Part shown: positions 54,220 to 62,991 of the stretch, piece by piece | How positions within the stretch are numbered: the stretch's first letter is position 1 | Layout of the letters: each line of letters begins with the position of its first letter | NCBI GenBank assembly: GCA_965204925.1 | Contig: OZ242021.1 | Coordinates: forward strand, 1,178,001 to 1,242,000 | DNA from: G963663315 sp965204925 | Lineage (GTDB): Bacteria > Pseudomonadota > Gammaproteobacteria > Arenicellales > Poriferihabitantaceae | Direction of reading: 5' to 3' | Length of the DNA: 64,000 nt | Program-made: the position numbers and the translations under genes | The notes under the pieces: generated by a model | Told to the model about the DNA's origin: nothing | The model's input: only the letters and a program-made list of their open reading frames with translations | Database searches by the model: none

Positions 54220-56565
54220 GTGGCCCGTATCAAGAGCATTGCGACAGTCGTTATCAGCGCTTTTCTTCTCTCCGCTTGTGGGGGAGGAAGCGGGAACGGC
54301 GGCGGTGGCGGGAACGGGGGAGGAGGCGGCGGGAACGGCGGCGGCGCCCCGATAACAAATCCACAGCCGCCTCTGCGGCCCGACCCTTCCACCAACCCGG
54401 CGTATCACCTGGGCACGCCGCGTTTCACCACATATCAGCCGAATGTGCTTGAACAGGTTGGCGCGCACCATGCCTACGCGAGGGGGTTGACGGGCAAGGG
54501 CGTGCGCATCGGGATCGATGACACAATCGTTGATTACACGCAAGGCGCGGAGTTCGGGGAGCGCGTGAAACTGCGTAATTCGGACGGAGCGAGTCTTGCG
54601 TATTCCCGGCCTCTGGGCTTTCTGCCCGACAGCGAGGTTGCCGCCTGCCGACAGCTCGGGACTTGCAGTACCTGGCGCGGCGACAGCCGGGGAGACGAAG
54701 AAGCGCTGAACCGCTGGGTGCGGGAAATCGTGAAAGAGAGCGGCTGGCCAACGGACGATGATGAGTACTTCATCGAAGATACATCGGACGAGGATTTGCT
54801 CCGATGGTGGGAAGTCCCGACTCCTTACGGCGCAGGCGCTCACGGCACAATCGTGGCTTCCGTGGCGGCCGGGAAGAATCTCGGCCTCGCGCCCGGGGCA
54901 ATGATCATTCCGACCGCCAGGAACTTTACCGACGATCAACGCGCCAATGCCGTGGCGGGAAGGGCGCTGCGACAGTGGATACAGGAGCTCCCTGTAGCAG
55001 ATCGGAGGCAGTTCGACGAGACCCTTGCGCGCATTGAGCGCGATAATCATACAAAATTTGATGTTATCAATCGATCCTACGGGACGCGCATCTCTCGACT
55101 TGCCATTATCGAAAGCGTCGAAAATGTGAATTGGTATCGCGCGTATCTGCCAAAGACGCTGAACGCCCTGTGGCAGTCCGATGTGCCCGATGCCGGGAAG
55201 ACCATAATCGTCTATGCCGCGGGCAACGAAAGCGATCCGGTGCCGAATCTGGGGGGCGTTCTTCCCTATATTTTCCCGGAACTGCGTGGGCACAGCCTGG
55301 CTGTCGCCGCGACGGACCCGCGAACGGGGGCTATTGCGGACTATTCCAACCGATGTGGCCCTCTTCCATCGAATTGGAACGCCGCGAGGCATGGACGACA
55401 CTACTGCCTCTCGGCGCCGGGAACGGTGCGCGGGCTCGTTCCCGATCCGAACTCGCCCGCAAGAGGCAACACAAAAGGCGGCTTGCAGGGCACCAGCTAT
55501 GCCGCGCCGATAGTTTCCGGCGCGTTCGCTTTGCTGAAGGAGCATTTCCGGGGTACACGCGGGAATACCGAGATCGTGAAACGCATGATTGATACCGCAA
55601 ATCGAAACGGGCGATACGCAGACTTGGAAACTTACGGCGCCGGTCACCTGGATATCGCAGCGGCGCTTTCGCCCGTGGGCCCGCTCAGCGCCGGACAGTC
55701 CGCGGCAGCGCTCAGCCGAACCACGCTGCAAACGCCGGCCGCCTTCGGTTCGATCGCACAGCGCGCCGCCAGCATTGAGTTGGCGGCGTTCGACGAGCAG
55801 GACTTTCCGTTCTGGGTTGCCCTGTCCAAACTGGTGTCAATCGGTTCCGACAACCGCTCTCCAATACCGGAATTTGTTGAGCCAGGCGCCACCGACGCGC
55901 CAGCGGCCGGACTTGCTCCGCTCGGACTGCGCTGGGCAGAGATTGGAAAATCTGATGGTCTCTCGCTTCCTGACGATGGTGAATGGGTCATGGGTTTCGG
56001 GCCGAGGTCGGTGAGCCTTGCCCGTCCGTCGCATGATGATGCGTGGGGATACGGCTTCAACTTCGACGACGCGGGCTTTCTGGGGTCGGAGACCTCGGGA
56101 GCGTTCGGGTCGGACCTGCGCTCGGGCATGATCTGGACATCCCGCGCATTCGAACGGGAACTCGGCGCAGGCTGGACGCTAAACGCCGCGGGTACGCTGG
56201 CGCTCAGCTTGCCGGAATACGAGGACGACGCCATTTTCTCGGCGTCCTCTTCCATTATGTCGGCGCTATCCATGCGGATCGGTACCGGCAGTACGGGGCT
56301 CACTGTGGAGCAGCCGCTGCGCGCCGAGTCGGGCATGGGAATCTTTCGTGTCGAGAATGGGCGGATAGAGAACGGAAGAAGGCTTTATGACGAATACCGC
56401 GTCCCGCTGCGTCCCGATGAACGGGAAGTACGGTTGGCCCTGCGTCACGAACGGAAAGCCGTTGGCGGCAGTCTCGCTATCGAGGTTGGCCATTCGGTAA
56501 ACGCCGGTCATGTAGCCGGGCGGCAGGAAACGACCACCGGCTTCGCGTACCGTATGACATGGTGA
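54220..56565 (+). CDS. subtilisin-like serine protease lipoprotein with Gly/Asn-rich linker
   Basis: A signal peptide ends VISAFLLSAC (lipid Cys20), followed by a low-complexity Gly/Asn linker (21-42). The S8 protease domain has Asp101 (GIDDTIVD), His208 (GAHGTIVAS), Asn336 (YAAGNES) and Ser426 (GTSYAAPIVSGAF), so the triad is complete. Residues ~520-781 are a beta-rich domain ending in YRMTW; the terminal aromatic resembles an outer-membrane protein end, but it seems short for a full autotransporter barrel. GTG 54220 has no clear ribosome site. It probably acts at the cell surface. Confidence 0.85.
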   Translation: MARIKSIATVVISAFLLSACGGGSGNGGGGGNGGGGGGNGGGAPITNPQPPLRPDPSTNPAYHLGTPRFTTYQPNVLEQVGAHHAYARGLTGKGVRIGIDDTIVDYTQGAEFGERVKLRNSDGASLAYSRPLGFLPDSEVAACRQLGTCSTWRGDSRGDEEALNRWVREIVKESGWPTDDDEYFIEDTSDEDLLRWWEVPTPYGAGAHGTIVASVAAGKNLGLAPGAMIIPTARNFTDDQRANAVAGRALRQWIQELPVADRRQFDETLARIERDNHTKFDVINRSYGTRISRLAIIESVENVNWYRAYLPKTLNALWQSDVPDAGKTIIVYAAGNESDPVPNLGGVLPYIFPELRGHSLAVAATDPRTGAIADYSNRCGPLPSNWNAARHGRHYCLSAPGTVRGLVPDPNSPARGNTKGGLQGTSYAAPIVSGAFALLKEHFRGTRGNTEIVKRMIDTANRNGRYADLETYGAGHLDIAAALSPVGPLSAGQSAAALSRTTLQTPAAFGSIAQRAASIELAAFDEQDFPFWVALSKLVSIGSDNRSPIPEFVEPGATDAPAAGLAPLGLRWAEIGKSDGLSLPDDGEWVMGFGPRSVSLARPSHDDAWGYGFNFDDAGFLGSETSGAFGSDLRSGMIWTSRAFERELGAGWTLNAAGTLALSLPEYEDDAIFSASSSIMSALSMRIGTGSTGLTVEQPLRAESGMGIFRVENGRIENGRRLYDEYRVPLRPDEREVRLALRHERKAVGGSLAIEVGHSVNAGHVAGRQETTTGFAYRMTW

Positions 56566-56620
56566 GGCGGTGAACCACTTATATAGTGGCACGGGCGGTA
56601 AAACGCGCATGGAGTAAACC

Positions 56621-57580
56621 ATGAAAGGTGTAATTCTTGATAAAAACTCGTTTGGCAACAACGACATTAATCTGCGCGGACTCCAGGTTCCCGGGATAGA
56701 CTGGACCAGTTATCCGGCTACCCGTGCCGAACAGGCCCCGCAGCGGGTAGCCCCCCATGAAATCGTCATTACCAACAAGGTTGCGCTGGACCGCGAGTTG
56801 CTGGGCCGTTGCCGGCGCCTGAAATTGATCCTGATTGCGGCCACCGGTACCGACCATGTCGCCCTTGATGCCTGCCACGAACAGGGCATCGTGGTTTGCA
56901 ATGTCCGTCACTATGCAACTCCGGCTGTCGTACAACATACGTTCGCGCTAATCCTGAACCTGCTCACCAGCCAGACCCGCTATCTGCATGATGTACAACA
57001 GGGAAACTGGAGTAAAAGCGATGTGTTCTGCCTGCTTGACCACCCGATTACCGAGATCAGCGGCAAGGTACTGGGTATCGTCGGTTGTGGCGCGCTGGGC
57101 ATTAAAGTAATGAGAATCGCCGAGATCCTGGATATGGAAATACTGCTGTGCCAGAGACCGGGAGACGAGGGTATCCTCAAGTTCGGACGCACTCACTTCG
57201 ACGAGTTTCTCGCATGCTCGGATATCATAACCCTGCACTGCCCGTTGAATGCCGATACGTACCATCTGTTTGATGAGCAAGCCTTCCGGAAAATGAAAAA
57301 ATCCGCGATCCTGATCAATACTGCGCGCGGCGCCATCGTGGATTCCGCCGCGCTCGTCCGTGCGCTCGAATGTGGTGAAATAGCGGGAGCCGGCATTGAC
57401 GTACTGGACATCGAACCGCCGCCGCCCGATCATCCACTATTGCAAAGCCGGCATCCCAATCTGTTGATTACCCCGCACAATGCCTGGGGGTCCAGGGAAA
57501 CCCGACAACGACTGGTTGACGCTCTGGCGAAAAACCTGACCGGTTGGCTGAACAACCGCCCGCTCAATGTGGTCAGTTAG
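56621..57580 (+). CDS. D-isomer 2-hydroxyacid dehydrogenase (glycerate dehydrogenase-like)
   Basis: NAD-dependent 2-hydroxyacid dehydrogenase of 319 residues, most like hydroxypyruvate/glycerate dehydrogenase HprA. The substrate loop IAATGTDHVALDACHEQGI, NAD-binding LGIVGCGALGIKVMRIA, catalytic Arg in INTARGAIVD, Glu in DIEPPP and His in ITPHNAWGS are all present. A decayed copy of its 3' part lies ~700 bases downstream. GGAGTAAACC precedes ATG 56621. Confidence 0.9.
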   Translation: MKGVILDKNSFGNNDINLRGLQVPGIDWTSYPATRAEQAPQRVAPHEIVITNKVALDRELLGRCRRLKLILIAATGTDHVALDACHEQGIVVCNVRHYATPAVVQHTFALILNLLTSQTRYLHDVQQGNWSKSDVFCLLDHPITEISGKVLGIVGCGALGIKVMRIAEILDMEILLCQRPGDEGILKFGRTHFDEFLACSDIITLHCPLNADTYHLFDEQAFRKMKKSAILINTARGAIVDSAALVRALECGEIAGAGIDVLDIEPPPPDHPLLQSRHPNLLITPHNAWGSRETRQRLVDALAKNLTGWLNNRPLNVVS

Positions 57581-57668
57581 GCGGGATTACTGCGGGCAAT
57601 GACGGTTTCCCTGTCCGTGCTGGCGCCGGGGAGTGGAATGATCGCATAACATAATTCAATCGGGGAGT

Positions 57669-58226
57669 ATGACACGTATGACATTATTTATTATCGGCAT
57701 TATTGTATTTTTTGGTATTCACCTGTTGCCTTCGTGTGTGGAAACGAGACAGACATTGATCGGCAGGCTGGGAGAGTTGGGGTACAAGGCCGCTTTTTCG
57801 GGAGTCTCTATCGCCGGCTTTGTGCTCATGCTGTATGGGTGGAAAGCGACACCCCCGATACCCGTATTCGAGCCTCCTGCAATGAGTCTGCCGCTTTCGA
57901 AATTTGTCATGTTGCCGGCATTTGTTTTGTTCGTTGCGGCTTATATTCCATGCCGGATTCGTCATCGGGTCGGTCACCCCATGATCATTGCGATCCTCCT
58001 GTGGGCGCTTGTCCATGTGCTTGCCAACGGTGATCTGGCATCCCTGCTGTTGTTCGGTTCCTTTCTGTTATATTCGATTGTGGACTGGGCGCTGGTTGTT
58101 CGGCGCCAGCCCGCGGCACCGGCCGCAGGCAGTCTGCGCGGCGACCTCATTGTCGTTGCGGTGGGGATAGTGGCGTATTTTGCTGTCTATTTTCTGCATG
58201 ACCGCTTCCTTGCGCCGCTCGCATGA
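57669..58226 (+). CDS. NnrU-family membrane protein
   Basis: A 185-residue protein with about five membrane helices. The start FIIGIIVFFGIHLLPSC and the later LGELGYKAAFSGVSIAGFVLMLYGW, HPMIIAILLWALVHVLANGDLASLLLFGSF-like region and SIVDWALVVRRQ match the NnrU family, described in denitrification (nitrite/NO reductase expression) and related to isomerase-like heme or carotenoid proteins. No denitrification genes are nearby, so the role is open. Confidence 0.85.
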   Translation: MTRMTLFIIGIIVFFGIHLLPSCVETRQTLIGRLGELGYKAAFSGVSIAGFVLMLYGWKATPPIPVFEPPAMSLPLSKFVMLPAFVLFVAAYIPCRIRHRVGHPMIIAILLWALVHVLANGDLASLLLFGSFLLYSIVDWALVVRRQPAAPAAGSLRGDLIVVAVGIVAYFAVYFLHDRFLAPLA

Positions 58227-58247
58227 ATGCCGTTATGTAGCGTCTGT

Positions 58248-58345
58248 TTGATGAAAAATCCGCGACCCTGGTGAACACCGCGCGGCGTCTGAACTGGCAA
58301 TGTTGCCGGAGTCTTTTCGCCCGCTCAATGTGGTCAGTCAAGCGA
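58248..58345 (+). pseudogene. decayed partial copy of the 2-hydroxyacid dehydrogenase 3' region
   Basis: AAATCCGCGACCCTGGTGAAC corresponds to the codons for the KSAILINTARG region of the upstream gene (57298 onward), with a one-base deletion in the AAA run. After an internal deletion, the last 21 bases before the stop are identical to 57557-57577. Similarity continues ~15 bases past the stop. The middle ~240 bases are missing. Confidence 0.7.
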
Positions 58346-58380
58346 AATTGCCTGTGACGGAGTAAGATTGATAAAGAAGG

Positions 58381-58769
58381 CTAATCGCTCAGTCGGCCTG
58401 CAAAAACGTTACAACCCCCCTCCCCCTCGTTTCCTTCATAATCGTAGGTGATAATTTTATCTGAGCTGTCCACGAATACAAGTAATTCGCAGAAATAATT
58501 GTAACTGTATTGATTGTAGGTCGTGTAAGTGTAAGTCATAGGGTATCCGTAAGGAGTATAAACCGTACCAGTATGCAACCGGGGAACACTGAATGATCCC
58601 TGGTCTCGGGTATCCCAGAGGTAAAACCTGGTCCCGGCCACGATACCTTATTTTCCTGAATAATCTTTCCGGAGCAACCGAGAATGAAAAGAGACAAAAT
58701 GGCCGGGATCAGATTCCATATTTGGCAGGCGCCTCCAAACCCAACGCGAAACTTAGTATTATAGGACAT
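58381..58769 (-). pseudogene. frameshifted small lipoprotein gene
   Basis: One frame (upstream part) encodes a lipoprotein signal: LIPAILSLFILGC then SGKIIQENK. A second frame, open from about 58650 to 58381, encodes GIVAGTRFYLWDTRD, SVPRLHTGTVYTPYGYPM, YSYNYFCELLVFVDSSDKIITYDYEG, which reads like the mature half of a small outer-membrane lipoprotein of the SmpA-like kind. Joining them needs a one-base shift near 58645-58655. The mature part is Tyr/Thr-rich. Either a sequencing error or a dead gene. Confidence 0.5.
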
Positions 58770-58918
58770 CTCTATTTGCTCCAATCCTGACACGATATGA
58801 TAGCAGCAATTCCCGTTTTTCATAATATATCTGTTCATATAATTGTAACCAATTGTCTATAATTCCCAGTGTTCCTTATAACCTGAATAGTAGTGATTCC
58901 ATAGGGACAGTAAAACCG

Positions 58919-59728
58919 ATGATACAAACTATATTTCCCTTTTGGATGCCGCTGGTGGTATTGTTTGCCGGCTTGCAGATTTTTGCCGTGGAGGCCGGTG
59001 GAAATGAGGATACGGCGCCGCCGGCTCTGGTTGGATGGGGGTCTGAAGAAAGCGGCAAACGCCTGCTGCGCTCTTCCCATACCAAGGACTTTTTCCCGCT
59101 CAGTAATCATTTCGTCAGTCAGGACAACAAGATTTTTTGCGGTCTGGCCTCCTCTGCAATGGTGCTGAACGCATTGCGGCTCGGCAAGAAAGAGGGACTG
59201 CCTGAAGACAGGGAATCTATCAGGAAGGATGAGATGGCCTGGTTGTCGGAAGATTTCAACCCGTTCTTCGGCAAATATACGGCCAACAACGTCCTCACTG
59301 AAAAGACGAAAACCCGCTACGAGGTCCTTGGCAAACCGATTCCGGTAGAAGGGGCCATGAAAAGTGATTTCGGCTTGCAGTTGCGGCAGCTGGCGCAGGT
59401 CCTGCGAAGCCATGGATTGACAGTGGAAACCCGGGTCGTGGATGAAAATTTGAGCGCCCGGTCAATCAGGCGGGAACTCGTCGAAAATCTGGCCACCCGC
59501 GATGATTTTGTGTTGGTAAATTATTCACGCAAAGTCCTTGGTCAGCCAGGCGGGGGACATATCTCGCCTTTGGGGGGATACGATGAGCACAGCGATTCAT
59601 TCCTGATCATGGATGTAAACCCTAACCGGGCTCCCTGGGTATGGGTCGGGGCGGAGGCGCTCATCAATGCGATGCGAACCTTTGATACGGTCGAAAACCG
59701 GGGCTATCTGCTGATCTCCGATTCGTAA
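58919..59728 (+). CDS. exported phytochelatin synthase-like cysteine protease
   Basis: The 269-residue protein begins with a signal peptide (MIQTIFPFWMPLVVLFAGLQ). The catalytic triad of the phytochelatin synthase family is visible: Cys74 in KIFCGLASSAMVLNAL, His214 in GGGHISPLGGYDEHSD and Asp232 in FLIMDVNP. PLSNHFVSQ precedes the Cys as in the family. There is no Cys-rich C-terminal domain, as usual in bacteria, where such proteins act mainly as glutathione-cleaving gamma-glutamyl-cysteine peptidases. Export implies periplasmic thiol processing. ATG 58919 is chosen because the signal starts there. The 240 bases after it (59729-59970) hold no recognisable gene. Confidence 0.88.
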   Translation: MIQTIFPFWMPLVVLFAGLQIFAVEAGGNEDTAPPALVGWGSEESGKRLLRSSHTKDFFPLSNHFVSQDNKIFCGLASSAMVLNALRLGKKEGLPEDRESIRKDEMAWLSEDFNPFFGKYTANNVLTEKTKTRYEVLGKPIPVEGAMKSDFGLQLRQLAQVLRSHGLTVETRVVDENLSARSIRRELVENLATRDDFVLVNYSRKVLGQPGGGHISPLGGYDEHSDSFLIMDVNPNRAPWVWVGAEALINAMRTFDTVENRGYLLISDS

Positions 59729-59970
59729 ATAACCGACACTCGAGAACAGCACGGCCGACAACGGTATTTTAACCTTCATGATCTGACAGACCGGTAAAAC
59801 AAACGGGGCTGTTCATTATTCCGGTTCGGTTCGGCAAGAGAATACCGATTCGTGCCTGTTCTCGCCGTTTCGCGCCTGCCATCTTTGGTTTCATCGCGCG
59901 AGCATTGCCACATCCATGCGACCGTGGCAGATTTCAATGCGAATCAGCCATTTATGACAGGAGCATGATC

Positions 59971-60399
59971 ATGAAAACACGCAATCTCCCGGGCGCCTGC
60001 CTGCTCGCGGCAACGCTCGGCGTCCATACAGGCGCCTCTGCCGCAACCTTGACCATCGTTATTGAGGATATTCGCGAGGCCAGTGGCTCCGTGCAAGTGC
60101 AAGTACTGTCCGGGCAAGCGCAATTCGAGGGCGGCGGATCGGCTGCGCAATTGCGGGAACCGGCCGTAGAGGGATCGTTGACGGTTACCGCCGAAGACTT
60201 GCCCGCGGGAGAATACGCTATCCGCGTCATGCACGATGTGAACGGCAATAACGAACTGGATGCCAATTATGTCGGCATGCCCGTCGAACCTTATGCCTTC
60301 TCCAATAATGCCAGAGGAACATTCGGTCCGGCCAAATGGAAGGACGCGCGCTTCGTTTTGCAAGGCGATGTCACCCAGGTGATCAGGCTGATGCACTGA
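59971..60399 (+). CDS. DUF2141 family secreted protein
   Basis: A 142-residue protein with a signal peptide (KTRNLPGACLLAATLGVHTGASA). LTIVIEDIREASGSVQVQVL, then DLPAGEYAIRVMHDVNGNNELDANYVGMPVEPYAFSNN-type segments, match DUF2141, a beta-sandwich family often found near carotenoid or terpene genes. AGGAG eight bases upstream favours ATG 59971. It is 53 bases upstream of the carotenoid oxygenase gene on the same strand, so they probably form an operon. Confidence 0.85.
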   Translation: MKTRNLPGACLLAATLGVHTGASAATLTIVIEDIREASGSVQVQVLSGQAQFEGGGSAAQLREPAVEGSLTVTAEDLPAGEYAIRVMHDVNGNNELDANYVGMPVEPYAFSNNARGTFGPAKWKDARFVLQGDVTQVIRLMH

Positions 60400-60452
60400 A
60401 CCCGCAACTGTCCACCTATACCAGACAGACCGAATTTAAGGAGGAACCTGTA

Positions 60453-61982
60453 ATGGACAGACGTCAATTCTCGAAACTGCTCGCGCTGCTGGCTTGCCCC
60501 CTGTCCGTGGGGGGGTTGTCCCGAGCGGACAGTGCAGACTGGTCTGCGCTATTCGCCGAAGCCCGGCGCAGGCTGCCCTGGCTTGTGGCATGGGGCAATA
60601 TCGACCGGGAACATTATCGCGGAGACGCCACCGTCTCGGGGCGCTGGCCGGATGAGTTGCGCGGCGTACTGTATCGCACCGGTCCGGCCCGCCACGAGGC
60701 GTATGGCTATCGCAATCATCACTGGTTCGACGGCGACGGCATGGTGCAAGCGTGGCGCATCGACTCAAGCGGCGTGCGCCATGAAGCGCGGCTCGTGGAG
60801 ACCGCCAGGGTGCAAGCCGAGCGCGCGGCCGGACGTGTCTTGTATCCGGGCCTGGTCGCGGCGCCGCCCGGCGCCCGCGCGGTAAAGAATCCGGACGAGA
60901 TCAATCTGGCGAATACCAGCGTGCTCTATCATGCCGGCCGTCTGCTTGCGCTGTGGGAAGCGGGCAGTCCATACGAAATCGACGCGCAGACCCTGGAGAC
61001 GGCAGGAGCGTATCAGTTCCCCGCGCCCGCAGGCAGTGCGAGCATGCGCGGCGTGCCGTTTTCAGCCCATCCGCGCGTTGATACGGACGGCAGAGTCTGG
61101 AATTTCGGCTATGCTTCGGCTGCCGGTCTGCTGGTGTTCTGGCATATCGGCAGAGGTGGCGAATTGCTGCGCGCCGCCCGCCTGCCGGTCGAACCTATGA
61201 CCATGCCGCACGACTTCATCGTCACCGAAAGACATCTGGCGCTCTTTCTGCCGCCCTTCCATTATCGTCCTGGCGCACATGCCAATGGCTTCCTCGCAAT
61301 GCACGAATGGCAGCCGCAGCTACCCTGCCGGGTTCTGGTCGTCGACAAGAACGACTTGTCGAGCCACTTCTTCGCGGAATTGCCCGCGCAGTGGATCTTC
61401 CATTTCGGCAATGCCTGGGAGGATAACGCCGGCATCATCCGTTTCGATGGCGCCAGAGCGGCGGATGCCGGCATCCTGACGAGCGCCTTCACGGAAATCA
61501 TGCGCGGCAGAAATCCAGGGCATCACGCGGTGCGCCATTACCAATACCGGCTTGATACCCGCAAGCGGACGATCACAGAGGAAGCCATGCTGGAACCGGA
61601 GATTTATTCTGAATTTCCCTGCGTCGATCCGCGCGTCAGTTGCCGGCGCTATCGCAAATTGCTGTTTCTCTCGCAAAACTCGCTCACGCCGCCAGTCCAC
61701 GGCACGCTGGACGAGGTCAGCCTGTTCCACATGGAAAGCAGCCGCCGCGACTTCTTTCGCTATCCACCGCAACAGATACCCGAGGAGCATTTGTACGTGC
61801 CCCGGCCCGGCAGCGCTCCGGAGTCCTCCGGCTGGATTCTCGGCGCTGCTTTCGACTGGCAGCGCGGCATACACATACTCAATCTGTTCAACGCCGACGC
61901 GCTCGCCGATGGTCCGCTGGCTGCGGCCGAGCTGGATTATGCGATCCCGCTCGGTCTGCACGGCAAGTTTGTAACCGGGTAA
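60453..61982 (+). CDS. carotenoid cleavage oxygenase (RPE65/CCO family)
   Basis: A non-heme iron dioxygenase of 509 residues. The four iron-binding histidines are His206 (FSAHPRVD), His253 (MPHDFIVT), His317 (FHFGNAWED) and His503 (GLHGKFV). NHHWFDGDGMVQAWRI is the conserved N-terminal motif. It starts with DRRQFSKLLALLACP, a possible Tat-like export signal, which is unusual. A strong ribosome site AAGGAGG precedes ATG 60453. Carotenoid or stilbene substrate cannot be told; no carotenoid biosynthesis genes are in the window. Confidence 0.92.
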   Translation: MDRRQFSKLLALLACPLSVGGLSRADSADWSALFAEARRRLPWLVAWGNIDREHYRGDATVSGRWPDELRGVLYRTGPARHEAYGYRNHHWFDGDGMVQAWRIDSSGVRHEARLVETARVQAERAAGRVLYPGLVAAPPGARAVKNPDEINLANTSVLYHAGRLLALWEAGSPYEIDAQTLETAGAYQFPAPAGSASMRGVPFSAHPRVDTDGRVWNFGYASAAGLLVFWHIGRGGELLRAARLPVEPMTMPHDFIVTERHLALFLPPFHYRPGAHANGFLAMHEWQPQLPCRVLVVDKNDLSSHFFAELPAQWIFHFGNAWEDNAGIIRFDGARAADAGILTSAFTEIMRGRNPGHHAVRHYQYRLDTRKRTITEEAMLEPEIYSEFPCVDPRVSCRRYRKLLFLSQNSLTPPVHGTLDEVSLFHMESSRRDFFRYPPQQIPEEHLYVPRPGSAPESSGWILGAAFDWQRGIHILNLFNADALADGPLAAAELDYAIPLGLHGKFVTG

Positions 61983-61995
61983 TATTGACCGGCCG

Positions 61996-62991
61996 ATGCT
62001 TTCGCTCATATATACTGGCCTGTTCTCGCTCGCCGTCGCCATCCTGGTCTGGTGGCTGACCGAATTGCGCGACTTTTCGGGCATTGTGCTGGTATCGCTG
62101 AGCATCGGCTGGTCGATCCATCTTGCGTTCATGCTCACCCATGAACGACTGCAACAATGGCTCGGCCCGTGGTTGGCGCCAGCGCCTCCGGTCGCGCTCG
62201 GCCTCGCTGCGGGCCTGCTGTCGGGAGGCCTGTTCGTGGCCGGGCAGCCGCTTTATTTTTTCTCACAGGATTTCCGCGCCCTGGGGCTGGGACTGTTCTT
62301 CGGGATTACCGGATTCCTGATCTTCGGCGCTCGTGAGCGCTTGCGCAAAGCGGCGCGATTGCTCGCCGAATCGGAATTGAAACAGTCGCAGCAGGAAAAG
62401 CTGCTGGCCGAATCCGAACTCGCCTTGCTGCAGGCGCGCATCGAGCCGCACTTCCTGTTCAATACCCTGTCCAATATCACCCAGCTCGTCCGTTCCAACC
62501 CGGATCTTGCGGTGAGCGCGCTGGAACATCTCACCACGCTGCTGCGCCGCGCGCTGGCGCATAGCCGCGCGAGTACCGGCACACTCGGCCAGGAAATTGA
62601 TTTTTCCCGCGCCTGGCTGGCGATTCAGGCCGCCCGCATGCCGGGACGTTTGCATTACCGGCTTGACCTGCCGCAGGAATTGCGCGATGTTCCGTTACCG
62701 CCACTACTTGTTCAGCCCTTGCTGGAGAATGCCGTAATCCATGGCATTGAAACCGGGCCCGCGGGTGGCGAGGTCGCGTTCAGCGCGCGGCGGGACGGGA
62801 ACACACTCATTCTGCGCGTTACCGATAGCGGCGCCGGCATCAACGAATGCGGAAGCCCGGGCGGGACCGGGTTGCGTAATGTCCGGGACCGCCTGCGTTT
62901 GCGCTATGGCAACGCCGCGACGCTTGAGTTGACCCCGGCCTCTCCGCGAGGTGTCAATGCCGTGATCAACATTCCCCTGACGGAATCATGA
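61996..62991 (+). CDS. LytS/AlgZ-type sensor histidine kinase
   Basis: 331 residues: three to four membrane helices (1-110), a coiled stretch (RLLAESELKQSQQEKLLAESELALL) and a His_kinase domain with phospho-acceptor His152 in EPHFLFNTLSN. The ATP-binding motifs are PLLENAVIHGIE (N box) and GGTGLRNVRDRL (G box). It is coupled to the response regulator gene in ATGA and begins 14 bases after the oxygenase gene. The sensor part has no extracellular domain, so it may sense a membrane signal. Confidence 0.93.
   Translation: MLSLIYTGLFSLAVAILVWWLTELRDFSGIVLVSLSIGWSIHLAFMLTHERLQQWLGPWLAPAPPVALGLAAGLLSGGLFVAGQPLYFFSQDFRALGLGLFFGITGFLIFGARERLRKAARLLAESELKQSQQEKLLAESELALLQARIEPHFLFNTLSNITQLVRSNPDLAVSALEHLTTLLRRALAHSRASTGTLGQEIDFSRAWLAIQAARMPGRLHYRLDLPQELRDVPLPPLLVQPLLENAVIHGIETGPAGGEVAFSARRDGNTLILRVTDSGAGINECGSPGGTGLRNVRDRLRLRYGNAATLELTPASPRGVNAVINIPLTES

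Noticed and set aside
54184..55731. 515-codon minus-strand frame opposite the subtilisin gene
   Set aside because: The plus strand has a complete catalytic triad; the minus frame has no motif.
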